From positions 372,001-436,000 of the forward strand of contig JAYWVB010000020.1 in assembly GCA_039881045.1 (NCBI GenBank): a stretch of 64,000 bases of DNA, read 5' to 3'. Of this stretch, positions 1-11,287 are shown in pieces. The DNA comes from Chaetomium olivaceum (Eukaryota; Ascomycota; Sordariomycetes; Sordariales; Chaetomiaceae). Made by a program: the position numbers and the translations under genes. The notes beneath the pieces were generated by a model. The model was given only the letters and a program-made list of their open reading frames with translations, was not told where the DNA came from and did no database searches. Numbering within the stretch: position 1 is the stretch's first letter; each line of letters begins with the position of its first letter.

Positions 1-404
1 TGTCGGGGCGGTCCTTGGGGAGTTCGGTGGAGATGGTTCCGTGGAACTTGGCGTAGCCGCCGAGGGCGTTGGGGGAGGGGCGTGGGAGGCCGGAGGAGGC
101 GGGCGGGGAGGGGATCCATTCGAGGTTCGCTTGTGAAAAGCCGCCGATCTCTGCGTCGGACATGAGCTTGCAGTCTTGGATCGAGCTCGGGTTGCGGAAG
201 TTGTGGAGTTCGTAGGGGGCCGCGCCGCCCTTGATGCCTTCGAGGCTGAAAACTGTTGGTGGGTTTCCGTGGTCAGCAACGCCGGAGAGCCAGGGCCAGG
301 ACCAGGACCAATTGCCATTGCATACCAATATGAGAAAGCCTCTTGAACTCATCGATGCTGCGGCCAATGAAGCCCTTGAATAAGAGCGGCCGTGTCGCCT
401 GCAT
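1..404 (-). CDS. cia30: CIA30-like NADH:ubiquinone oxidoreductase assembly factor (partial, 5' end)
   Basis: The gene starts at ATG 404 and runs leftwards off the window. Exon 1 is 404-326. The intron is 325-253, with a GTATGC donor, a CTGAC branch site and a CAACAG acceptor. Exon 2 continues from 252 to base 1. The second exon carries residues typical of the CIA30 domain: an SDxEIGGFS-like segment, then YAKFHGTISTELP. CIA30 proteins are mitochondrial matrix chaperones for assembly of the membrane arm of complex I. The visible N-terminus (MQATRPLLFKGFIGRS) is basic and hydroxylated enough to be part of a mitochondrial presequence, which is an inference. About 110 residues are visible and the C-terminal part lies outside the window. 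Family assignment is fairly secure. The domain also occurs in NAD(P)-binding proteins of other function, so the exact role is less certain. Confidence 0.82.
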
Positions 405-3400
405 GGTGGGCGAGCTGTGGTGTTGGGTTGGGAGGAGGGGATGCGACCGGAATCTTCTGCAGCTACCGGCAGGTTGGTAATCTTCTAATGGGCGAGAGCG
501 CCGGGTAGTTCAAAGTCCTGTGCATGTCCTCAAGGCCATGGACGTACTCTGTTGCGGAATGAGCTCGAGGTGCCCAATCCGTCCAATGCGATCTCGTCGT
601 GGTGGGCGAAGCTTGTGTAGATTTTCGGGAACGTCATCAAACCACCAAGCAGCATTCGCGACAGGGGTGTCACTCTCCCCACCACAGGAATTGTGGGTTT
701 CTTAAGCTCGACCACGTGCTTCCTTCATGCTTCTTTCATGCTTCGAGAACAAACAGCCTGCCACCCAGTGTTTATTATCAGTCTCAAGCTGGATTAAAGT
801 TGCACATGATGTGATTTAGAGATTAGAGTGAGAAAAGTACCCATATTGGTTTATTGAATTTACCCCAGGTTAGCCGGTGCATCAGGACTTGCTATTCGTA
901 ATGCAAAGTAATCCAGAATGGACTGATGCAGTGCAAAAGACGCTGAATTACCCTAAGTTTTGCACCTGTGATACGACAAAACTAGTATTTGTAGTTCCAG
1001 AAACTTTCGGAGAATAAGTCTCGATGATGACCTCCAAGCTTCGACAAAACCCTCAGAGTCAACCTCCATTCTTGGACGTGCACGGACCATATCTCTTGTC
1101 GTGTAAGTCGTTAACAGCTTCCACCAACGTCACGTCTGTCGGCCATCTCGCAAGTGAACTACATCATATCTTGTCAAACTATTTCTTCAAAGAAAATCAA
1201 TCCAGCGTCGTAATTATTCACCATTGTTGGGCCTAGTGTGTCACTTACCCGACTAAGGGTTCCTATTTTCGTAGTTCCAAGAAGTCCGTCCATCATCCAT
1301 GTTTCAAACAATTCCTTAGGCCAAATAGCCCTCGCTCATACTGCAGATATACTTGATTCATAATTACATAATGTACATCATGTTTCTAGACTCTTGAAGC
1401 CTCCAATCCCATGCGAGCTCCTCGATGTTTTCAAGTTGGAAACACAAGACAACTTAACCATAACCACCTCGAAAGGTGACTGGAGTTTCAAAAGTCTGCG
1501 ACTGAACTTCAATTCATTGCCCAAGTTGTAAATTAGCTATCCTCAGCTATTGCTAACTAGCCAAAGTAGAGTGTATTGATTTCATGAAAGACTCCATGAC
1601 TTTCATCATCATTACTTGAGTCATATTTGTCAAACTGCCATCTTCCTTTGTTGCACTTGGTACCACTCTTCAAAAGACCTTTAACTCACCAGTAAACCCA
1701 GTCATGCTTGTGAACTACCATCTTACTCTCTACAGACACTTGTCTTTACTGGACCATTGAACAGGTTCATGTTTGTTCAGAGTGATGAGGCTATAGAAAT
1801 ATCCATCTATTTCTCCCAACACAATCTCGACCATCACTGCTCAGTGCCTCAGTTCACTCCCAACCTGACGCTATGATCACAAAGCGGTCGCAAGTTAAAA
1901 GGTTATCAGGGCTTTCCTTATTCTTGGCACGCTCCTGACAACGTCCAACGTCCATGTAAATATAGGAGCCAACAACGCACTGAGCACCCCCTTGAATATC
2001 TGCGTCCGAATGTGACACCCAAAGAGGACAAACAACAACTTTGCCTACGTTCATAAACAATGCCACTTAACACGTTCCATACAATCATTTACTCTGTTCC
2101 CAAGTTCTCTTTGATTACCAGCCCAGATCTTCACGCTCCAGAGCATATCCAATCCCCAGCATGCAGGACCTCACCATTGTCTAGTGCCCTCTAGGTGCCC
2201 CCGCCTCTCGACTGTGTGGACTGTGCTGCTCTGCCTGACTGTTAACGTGTCAAAACCAGGCCAAGCGGACCCGCCTGCTATTGTTTTTGCCCGCCGAATC
2301 AGCCCACAAGCGGGGCCGAACGCCGTGCCCAGCGCCGAGATCAGCCTCCGAAAATTAACGACTGCCGGTGCCCCCGTCTTGATCCTGCCCCGTCATTCGC
2401 CGCCGATCACACGGGGGTGCCCCGAAGGCTATTTTCCCCATTCGCTGTTCCTATTCTCAGTTCCTATTCTCGAGCTGATTTGCGCCCTGATCCTGATCGC
2501 AGCCTCAACCCCTCTGGTGGGCATAAGTATCCCAGAAAATTTCCCCATCTTCTTCCTCTTCTTCCCTCCACCACACGACCCAAGACCAGCCGCATTGGAG
2601 CACTTCAAATTCCAAGCTGCACTCAAAGGTGAGCCCGACATTCCCCTCATGCCCTTCAAATTTCCTTGGCGTCAAACCACACCCTCAACCTGCAAAGAGA
2701 CTTGCTCTTTTGGCCTTTTTCCTCTCTGTGTCTGCTCTCTCTGCACCTGGTGGCCACACCCGACTGCTGGAGAGCAACCCGGAAGAAACCAGCCCTCTCT
2801 GTAATGAAGCGAGTGTCCCAGCGAGTGCTGGTCAGCCTCCTCAGAGTTGAGGGCTTTCCGGCCTGAAACACGAGGTCGTCAGGCATCACCAAGCTCACAA
2901 GGTGCTCAAATCACCCAGTTGCACCTTCCTCCCCCTTCAAACATAAATCACCCTCCTCTCTTCCTGTTCCTCTTCATGTTCTTCCCAAGCCATCACAAAA
3001 TCCCCTCCAACCCCGAACCCGAGTCGAGATCCCCGACCCTCGATCAGGTTGACCATCATCAGTAAGATCATCATCTCCCCTACACCTTCCTCCTTCCTCT
3101 CCATTCCCTCCTCCCTCTCCCAATTCCTCTTCAACTTCTTCTCAAACCACCACACACTGCCTTCAACCCCGAGCCTGAGCCGAGATTCTCGATCAGGTTG
3201 ACCGCCTGAGTAAGACCATCATCGCTCCAACATCTTCCTCCTTCCCTCATTCCCCTCCATCCTTTCCCGTTCCCCTCCCCTCTCTATCATCTCGCTGCCT
3301 TTCTTTGAGGGTCAGTAGTCAGATCGAAAAACATCAGGCCACCCCTTCACCTCGCGCCTCGCGTCTCGCGTTTACCACTCGGGTGCTGAAGCGATCTGAA

Positions 3401-3599
3401 CTGAACACCAACTTTCCTTCATCACAAAGCAGGAAGGCCTGGGCTCACCACTGTAACAGGTTACTCATCTTACATCTCCGTTCCACAGCCCTTCAGAGCA
3501 TTTTTCGCCCTTACCCAAACAACAATCATCCTCTCCCTCGTGGAAAGCATCTCAACACTCGACTTGACCATCAACTCGAGCAAATTATCGCCAACAACA
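405..3599. other. gene-free interval, including long CT-rich leader of the RRM gene
   Basis: No open frame here shows codon bias or a recognisable protein. Roughly 800-2100 is AT-richer than the rest and featureless. From about 2400 to 3590 the + strand is strongly pyrimidine-rich, typical of a promoter and 5' leader of a highly expressed fungal gene, here the RRM protein starting at 3600. The leader contains a diverged direct repeat (listed separately) and may be spliced. Confidence 0.5.
3007..3223 (+). repeat. diverged direct repeat in 5' leader of the RRM gene
   Basis: Copy A (3007-3075) and copy B (about 3163-3223) share the order CCCCGA..GAG.CGAGAT..TCGATCAGGTTGACC followed by GTAAGA. 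Copy B lacks about 8 bases in the middle. Both are followed by similar CT-rich tracts. Each copy ends in a GTAAGA that could act as a 5' splice site for a leader intron. A CTGTAACAG at 3454-3462 could serve as acceptor. Splicing here is inference only. Confidence 0.5.
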
Positions 3600-6153
3600 A
3601 TGTCTGGTATGCTTAGCGCAAACAGAGTTGGCGGCTCTGCCGGCAAGCTTCGTCGTGTCCGCTCCTTCAGCCTTAGCGATGCTTCCGAGAGCGGTTCTTC
3701 GGACTCCGACGACGGTAAGTGACCAATTTCTTTCCCCTCACTTCCCTGATCGATGGGTCGCCTGCAATTTTTATTGCAACGGCTTGCTCAGCCTGTCCTG
3801 TCCCATTCTGTGGCATGAGGTGGGTGCCGCGAGTCGGTAGCCATCCTCAATGACACTGACCGCCAGGATGGTGTGAGACCTGACAGTGGTCCGGTTGGCG
3901 CGATTTGTTCATCGACTTGTTCATTGACATCGGCAATGCTGACGCTCCTTTAGCTGGTGCCCGTCTGTCCGCTGCCAGCCTGGACGACTCCCCTCCCCGT
4001 GTTCGGTAAGTTGCCCTTGAACCATGACGACAGTGTCTCTGCTTCACTCGCTGACATGAAAAGGTTCTCCTCCGTCACTCAAGAGATTGGCCAAATGCGC
4101 ATCACTTCGGGCACTGCGTCGGTCGCTTCTGACCGCGACACCACGTAAGACTTCCCTGTTCTGACACTTGGGTGGACATCTGTTGACTTTTACCCCTTTT
4201 AGTGCTTCCCCTTTCCAGGTCGGCAACACCCCAAGCGGCGACATTTTTGAGTCGCCCCCCGCAAAGGCACCCCTGAAGCCCGTTCGCGCCTTCGCCACGC
4301 CCATCCTGCCCACCGATCAGGATAAAATGGTCAAGGTTCCTGGCGTCGACTCCGAGGAGCGCCGCCTGACCCGTTCCGTCACCACGCCGAACACCATGTC
4401 GTTGACGCCCAGCCAGCGTCCTCTCCGCGCTTTTTCCTCCCGTCAGGAGATCGGCGGTATTGATGCCCAGGGCATCTATCCTCCCAGCGCTTGCGTTTTC
4501 GTCGCCAAGTAAGTGCCTCCCGTCTTGTCTTTCATTTTCATCCCCGCTCAAGAACCGACCTGACAATTGAACCCAACAGTCTTCCTGAGTCCAAGGACGA
4601 CCGCGCCCTCGAGGCTGCGGTTACTCGCGAGTTCAGCCAGTTCGGCACCGTCTTCGTCAAGATCCGCCGCGAGGTCAAGGGAGGCGTCACTGGCATGCCG
4701 TATGCCTTCGCCCAGTATACTGTGAGTTGCCGGCAATCCTCTCATTACTTCACCCTTCTAACACACAAACAGAATGACGACGACGCCAAGGTCGCCATCG
4801 AGGAGGGCAGAGGCATCATGATCCTCGGCCGCCCCTGCCGTACCGAGATGGTCAAGGCCAACCGTAAGTGTCACATTTCCTCGTCGCTAAAAAAAAAGAG
4901 CCCTCACTGATGTAGACCCTGTCTTGCCCACCCCTCAGGGACCTTCGTCATCTACAGCCGCCGCGGTGACGAGGTCACCATCAACACCGCTCGCGAGATC
5001 CTGGAGCCGTACGGTGAGCTCAGCAAGTGCGAGCTGCTCAGCGCCCAGATGTGTGAAGCCATGAGTCTCCCCACCTCTGTCCTCGTCGAGTTCGCCAAGT
5101 TCGATCCCAAGCGCGATCTCAACACGGTAAGCCTCAATGAGCCCGGTACCACATCGGATCGCGTCCTTCGCGTACTGACGTTTTCCCACAGGCCGTCCGC
5201 CAGCACGACGGATACTGCATCGATGCCTTCGACATGAAGAAGAAGAGCTTCATCTCGCGCACCGACGCCGACGAGGAGTTCCTCCGCAAGTACGATGTGG
5301 ACCGTCGCTCCATCTTTGTCGGAAACCTGCCCGGCGACACACAGAAGCAAGAGATCATCGATCTCCTCTCCCCCGTTGGCGAAATCCTCGACGTCAACCT
5401 CGTCAAGCGGCCCACCTCCTATCATGGTCAGTCCACCTCCCCCCTGGCAAAACATTTAGCCAAAGTTCTAATCGATATACAGGCATCCATGTCTTCGCGT
5501 TTGTCGAGTTCGCCAGGGCGGACGCCCCGGACCAAGCGGTCCAGAACTTTGTAAGTTTCCCACATCGCGCACCGGTGGCTGGCCGAATTGGTGCTAACTC
5601 AAGCCGGCAGCACGACACCTTCTTCCGCAGCAACCCGCTCAAGGTGGAGCGGAAGTTCTCCAAGCACGCCGGCACGCCTCGCCGCGTGAAGTCTCAGGCG
5701 TTCTCCAGGGCGACGACCACGCCCAAGACGCCGAGGACCGCCGCCGGCGCCGGCAGGTCGCCCATGGCTTCCGGTGGTCGCTTCTCTGGCGGCCGGAACC
5801 AGAGGTCGGCCCCTCCCGCCCAGCAGGGCTACAACAACCACCCCGGCGCCGGCCACCCCTTCGTTCCGTTCGGCTACCCCGTGCCGAGCCCTCGCGCTCC
5901 CGCCGACGGGCAGCCGCTGCTTGGCGCCAGCGGCCTCCCCGTGACCCCGTCCGCCAGTCCTTTCGGGCCCAGCCCGTTCAACTACATAGGCGGCTACTGG
6001 CCCAACGTCGGCTTCGGCCAGGAGGCCAACACCGGCCACACTTGGTGGGGGGCCTACAACCCCGCCGACGCCAACAACTCGCCGGCCGCGCCGGCCCAGA
6101 CCCCCACCCGCGGCGGTCCCCGTGAGAACCACTACTTCCACGGCGGCAATTAA
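3600..6153 (+). CDS. RNA-binding protein with three RRM domains
   Basis: Ten exons give a continuous 606-residue protein: 3600-3714, 3954-4005, 4064-4144, 4203-4508, 4580-4721, 4773-4863, 4939-5126, 5192-5426, 5483-5550 and 5611-6153. All introns are GT-AG and all phases join exactly. RRM1 is around residues 180-260 (core CVFVANLPES and YAFAQYT). RRM2 is around 263-345 (core TFVIYSRRG and SVLVEF). RRM3 is around 365-440 (core RSIFVGNLPG and VFAFVEFA). The first 40 residues are serine- and acid-rich, and the C-terminal 160 are Gly/Pro/Asn-rich and probably disordered. It resembles fungal 'RNP domain' proteins of undefined function. An mRNA-binding role is inferred from the domains. No specific target can be read from the sequence. 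Confidence 0.88.
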
Positions 6154-7456
6154 GAGAAGACGACTTCGACATCTTCTCTTCCCTCCCATGTCAATCTTAC
6201 ACTGTTCAGACGTACACAACATCGGTTCCTTCCATCGCTCACTGCATTTTTTCGATCTTCAGTTCCTCTTTTTTCGTCCGGCGGGGAATACCCCAGTCAC
6301 CTAGTGTCGGTCGGTCACCTCATCTCACCTTGGAGATGAAAAGACCAAAACCTTTCTGGACAGAGACCTGACAAGTCTCTGACATTTCCGCCTGTAACGG
6401 GCGATTCACGACTTTCACGACTTCTGTCTGCTCGGTCCATTCGACGACCTTGAGCATTTTCATGACGGGGTGGTGGGAAGGTGCTGGGGTGCTTTTCGGC
6501 ATCATTTGTTTCCGGCGTGTCCCTCTCTCTTTTTTCCCTGGTTGCGGAGTTCAAGAGTCGCCTTTGCGCGGCTCGGTTTGGCGCATCGCGTCTGGACGAC
6601 GACGGGTTATCTCATGGGCGGGGGCGGGCGTTGGTGTGTAGAGAAAAATCTCTTTGTCAGTTTATTTCGGTTCCGTGGCGGCAGACCATGGCGGGCGACT
6701 TCTGTTGCCGACGACAACTATGGCTGCCACGGAGCCAACCTTTTCCTATCTGGGTCTCTTTTGTTTCCAAGAGTTTGGGAACTGTCAAGTCCTCGTTAAT
6801 TTGGGAGTAGCGTGGGGGGGTTATGGTTATCGAGATGTATCTACCTCGAGATGACTCGACATGGCTTCCTGATGTTGCCATCTCCCTCCATTTAAGAGGC
6901 ATGAGACAAATTCAACTTATTTCACTTCATCTTTGGTTCAGTGGATTTGGTGATGCTGATGATGGGATGGTGGCGTTGATGAATAAGGTATTGGATGGAG
7001 GTAAGAAGCTAACGAGAATAGTAACAGTGAAGGTGGGTTGGTGGGGTTTGTTCTGTGGGCGAGGCCCCCCGAGTTACACTACAGCAGCTTGGCACCACCC
7101 AATTCTGTCAAGGACAGTGGGCCCGCCCCTCGTTGCTGCCCACACCCCCACGCGCAATCACCTGCAGCGGACGGTTTAGCCTCCTGGAATGGGCCTTTGG
7201 CCCTGAATCTATTGGTCAGAGGCTGTGAAAAGTTCGGCGTAGGACCCGAGGCAGTGGACTCGAGAAGGGAAGGTCGCAGGCCGCCTTCAAAAGCCGCAGC
7301 TCCCATATTGAATTATTGATTGGCGTCTCTGCCGTTTTCACTCGAGGTTACTTTGTACCTACTTCACGAGAAAATAGTACTATCGACAGCAGGATCGAAA
7401 CATCATCACTTCTCGTTATTTCATTAGTATCGGCATCAGCTTTCTCAAACACGAAC
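6154..7456. other. intergenic: 3' UTR of RRM gene and promoter of transporter gene
   Basis: No convincing coding frame. The first part should be the 3' UTR of the RRM gene. The last few hundred bases should hold the promoter of the SSF transporter. I see no repeat, RNA gene or operator that I can support. Confidence 0.4.
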
Positions 7457-9954
7457 ATGGGACAACCGTCCTTTGAGGCGTCCAACGCCCTTGTCTATGT
7501 GACATATGGAGTATTTTTGTGAGATGAAAAGCTGAGAACTGCTCTTGGAATCCCACCAGAGCCGTGTTAAAATTGTCTCCCATGCTAACCTTATTATCAC
7601 AGGATGGTAGGAACAGGCGTGGCCTGGAAGTTCAGGAACCAGAGCAAGGGCGAGTTCCTGGCTGGCAACAGAACTCAGACGGGTTAGGACACTCATCTCT
7701 CTCAGCGAGGGCGGGAATGCGAGAGAAAGCACACTTCTCGCGTCTAGCTGATCCCCATTTCTTTGAAGGGATGGAAACTGACCACTACCGTTTGCAGCTC
7801 TGCCGCTCGCTCTGAACTTCATCGCGTCCGGTGAGTGAGCAATTCGATCGGAGAAGACCCGTCTCGACGGGCCGTTCCGAAGTTAGAGCGGTAGCAACGA
7901 AACAACCGAGAAAAGCACGTCGGCATACAGGCAGCGCTGGTCGACAAACTCTGGTCGAGCAAAGGCGCCGGGGGATGACGGTTACACGACAGCATCACGC
8001 AACGAGGAAAGCCACAGGCTGACCATAGGTTCGTACCCAAACCTCACCAAGTCTTTGCTCCCTTCCGTATCCCTTGCGTCTTTCTAGGTTTGCCCATGGC
8101 GACTTGGAGAGGCCGAGGATGCTGTTTAGGGGGCAAAGACTGCGGCTCACTACGGGCGCTAAGTTGAAGCGTGTTCGCTGGCTCCAACCTCACCCGCTGG
8201 CCGGCTTCAACCGTCCCCGACGGTGAAGCAGATTTTGCGGGCAGAGGAGAGCCAGCGTCCCGCGGATACGAAGCTGAGATTGTACCGTGATACTCGATCA
8301 AGTTAATGCTTGCGTGGGAAACGTGCTGCCGCTCTGATATCCCCCCTCTCCCCTCTTTTCAAACCCTATGTTGATATACTAATCTCCACAGCCCTTGGAT
8401 CCGGCATCCTCTTCGCCTACCCCCAGCTTGCGACGCTGGCTGGTGTTCAGGGCGTGATTGTCTACGCCCTATCTTCGGCTCTGCCCTTGTTGATCTTCGC
8501 TGCGCTGGGCCCCATTATCCGTCGGAAATGCCCTCAGGGGTTTGTCCTCACCGAGTGGACCAGGCAGCGGTACGGGACCGTTGCGGCCCTGTATCTCAGC
8601 TTTATGTCACTGGTCACCCTGTTTCTGTACATGATCTCGGAGCTGTCCGCCATCGGGCAGGTTGTCAACCTTCTGACGGGGATTGACGGGTTGCCTGTGT
8701 TGATCGTGGAGTGTATCGTTACGACCATTTACACCTGTACGTTCAACTGCCACCTTACTTTACCGTGATATATCGACTAACATACGAGAAAAGCCGTTGG
8801 AGGTTTCAAGGTCTCCTTCTTCACGGACAACATCCAAGGAGCAATGGTCATGGGCCTGATTCTCATCGCCACCATCACCATCGGTGTTGAGACCAAGATC
8901 GACACCAGCCTGATCGAGTCCTCCGGCCTGACCAAGCCCAGCCTCCTCGGATGGCAACTCGTCTATATCCTCCCCGTCGCCATCCTAACCAACGACTTTT
9001 TCCTCGTACGTCCTCCCCCTCCCATCCCCCCAACCCTTTCTCACCCACCCACCCAACTAACCCCCACTCCTCCAGTCCCACTTTTGGCTGCGCACCTTCG
9101 CCTCCAAAACCGACCGGGACCTCTGGCTCGGCATATCCGGCGTCGTCGGCGTGCTGGTCATCGTGACCCTCGTCGGCTCGACCGGTCTGATCGCCGCGTG
9201 GGCGGGCATATGGCCAGGCACCGAGGACGCGCCCGTCGACGGCTCCGTCGCCTTCTTTGCCCTGCTCATGCAGCTGCCCAACTGGGTCGTGGGCGTGGTC
9301 GTTGTGATGGCCGTGACGCTGTCTACCGCGGCGTTTGACTCCTTCCAGTCGGCCATGGTCACGTCCGCGTCAAATGATTTGTTTAGGAATAAGTTGAATA
9401 TTTGGTGGATTCGCGCCGGGGTCGTGTTGGTCATGATTCCGGTGGTGGTCATTGCCATCAGGGCGCCGTCCATCTTGCAGATCTATCTGATTTCGGATTT
9501 GGTCTCGGCCGCGACCATTCCGGTGCTGGTTATTGGGCTGTCGGATAAGTGCTACTGGTGGAGGGGGTTTGAGGTGGTTGTTGGTGGACTGGGCGGGCTG
9601 TTCACCGTGTTCTTGTTCGGCACGGTGTACTACGGCAATGCACAGATGGGAGCCGAGTTGATGCTGCTGCAGCAGGGGCTGTACACTGGCGACTGGGGTG
9701 TCTTTGGCGCCTTTGTGGCGGCCCCTGTGGGCGGTATTCTCTGGGGATTTGGTGCGCTGGCTCTGCGGCTTGGGATCCAGTACGTCAAGGCCCGGACCAA
9801 GGGGGAGAGGTTCACTGGTCTTGACCGCCCGGTTGAGCTCGGTGCGCCGCAGCTTGGCGAGTTCGATGAGCGTACGGATCAGGGATTGAGGGATGATGTC
9901 GAGAGTACTTCTGACGCGCCTGGTATTGCCAAGTCCACTGGCAAGTTCTTCTAG
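7457..9954 (+). CDS. sodium:solute symporter (SSF) family transporter, DUR3/urea-transporter-like
   Basis: Six exons join in frame to 536 residues: 7457-7518, 7603-7682, 7798-7830, 8392-8736, 8794-9005 and 9076-9954. The N-terminal segment GTGVAWKFRNQSKGEFLAGN and the following ALGSGILFAYPQ are typical of SSF transporters (helix 1 and the discontinuous helix region). About 13 hydrophobic segments follow, so it is a plasma-membrane transporter. Fungal members of this shape are usually called urea or polyamine transporters (DUR3), but those are often 650-700 residues, so the substrate is not established. Intron 3 (7831-8391) is 561 nt, far longer than its neighbours, yet it has a consensus GTGAGT donor and a TACTAAT branch site 14 nt before the acceptor. 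The C-terminus is short, charged and cytosolic by prediction. Confidence 0.8.
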
Positions 9955-10403
9955 GCGGAATAGTGGTGGTGAGGGGGGAGAGGTGTCTTTGTCGGGGGGG
10001 GGGGGGGGGGCTGGGAGGGCGAACAGGATGGTCATCAGACAATACCCAAGTTTGTTGGAAATTGTTGTGATAAGATTGTTATAGCTGATTGTTAATGGCT
10101 CGTTAGCAAGCAGTTGTCTGGGGGATGGAGATACATGATCTCATAGTATATCCCACCAGAGTCACCCATTGTGCTCACCTCACTAGTTTGTTTGGACGAA
10201 ATAGCACCGTTGTTGCTTGTTTGACGTACCTCGTCCAGAACAAAAATATTTATAGCCATCGTAAACATAACACTTTTGCTATGTTGTGGATCAGATGACC
10301 CATGATCTCTAAGTAAATAAAAGGATGTACCTCCCGTCGACAAAGCTCTGCTTCAGCTTTCCACTACTTTTGACAGCTTATATGAACAGTTCCTGTTACC
10401 AAG
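9955..10403. other. intergenic between transporter and unknown gene
   Basis: Contains the 3' end of the transporter transcript and a 17-base G run (9994-10010). No coding or RNA feature seen. Confidence 0.4.
9994..10010 (+). repeat. G17 homopolymer
   Basis: Seventeen uninterrupted G residues lie about 40 nt after the transporter stop codon. Length is likely to be unreliable in any sequencing technology. Confidence 0.9.
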
Positions 10404-11036
10404 ATGTTGCCCCATAACTCCTCAGAAACCACAGTCACTCGGGGCGATATGCGCCTGGCGCTCACACACCTCCAATCCGCTATCAAGGACCTCCGCGAAG
10501 CCGAAAGCCAGTGGGAACCAACAGCCATGCTTCTCGCGCTCGAGGTCTTCGACATGGCATCCGAACTGAACATCGACGTCGACAACCTCTACGACGTCGA
10601 GCTCCACCTCCTCGGCGAGATCAAAATGATCGAGGGGAAACTGCAGCTCGGCTACGGCTCACACTGGAACAAGGCGGCCAAGACCACAATGTACGCCAAA
10701 GAGGAGAAGCTGGCGGCGGCCAGGGATCTCAGCAACACGCTCGACTGGCTGACCTCGCCGAACCGAGCGGTCGTGATCGAGCCAAGATGCTCCACCATCC
10801 CCAGTTTGCGTGATCTGATACGTGATCTGGTGGCCAGGATCAAGAGCGGCAAGGTGCGGGAGAAGGAGCTAGATGACTTCCATTCGCAGGTGCTTGCTGC
10901 GGCCATCGCCGTGAGTGGGAAGGCCGCGTCGCTGGAAAGTGAGTTGAGGAAGGTTAAGAAGGCGGCCGAGATAGTTGGCAGTTTGAGTTGGCGGCCGGAC
11001 GACGCACCTCTAATGGCGATCTTGTTGTTCAACTAG
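10404..11036 (+). CDS. unknown, alpha-helical 210-residue protein
   Basis: A single uninterrupted frame begins at ATG 10404 (context CAAGATG) and ends at 11036. It shows GC-rich third positions like neighbouring real genes. I do not recognise a family. The protein is rich in Leu, Ala, Glu and Lys and looks almost wholly helical, with heptad-like stretches at residues 10-50 (LALTHLQSAIKDLREAES) and in the last third (SLESELRKVKKAAEI). That suggests coiled-coil or helical-bundle packing. It has no signal peptide, transmembrane segment or obvious catalytic motif. It could be a lineage-restricted gene. The assignment as a gene rests on length and codon use only. Confidence 0.55.
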   Translation: MLPHNSSETTVTRGDMRLALTHLQSAIKDLREAESQWEPTAMLLALEVFDMASELNIDVDNLYDVELHLLGEIKMIEGKLQLGYGSHWNKAAKTTMYAKEEKLAAARDLSNTLDWLTSPNRAVVIEPRCSTIPSLRDLIRDLVARIKSGKVREKELDDFHSQVLAAAIAVSGKAASLESELRKVKKAAEIVGSLSWRPDDAPLMAILLFN

Positions 11037-11287
11037 TTTGGAGTGAGCCGGGGGGTGGGCGTATGAGATTGTTGAGCCCTTTCTTCTTTTGACTTAATCC
11101 CGCGCTCGAAAGTGAACCTAATGTGTCAATGATGGCATAGTACATACATTTGGTGTTGTTTCTACACGGGGGGCCACGTTCTCGCTCCCTTACTACGTAC
11201 ACGTTATGCACATGGCAATCATAACCCCACCCCCCACCCTCTGACCACCGAACCCTATTGCCCGCTGGCTCTCCAGGGGTACGGGCC

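Noticed and set aside
800..2180. Possible repeat-induced-point-mutation relic
   Set aside because: The region is somewhat AT-richer, but I see no repeated element or TpA excess by eye. A dinucleotide index would be needed.
2184..2804. 206-codon open frame on + strand
   Set aside because: No codon bias or recognisable protein, and the region reads as the pyrimidine-rich leader of the RRM gene.
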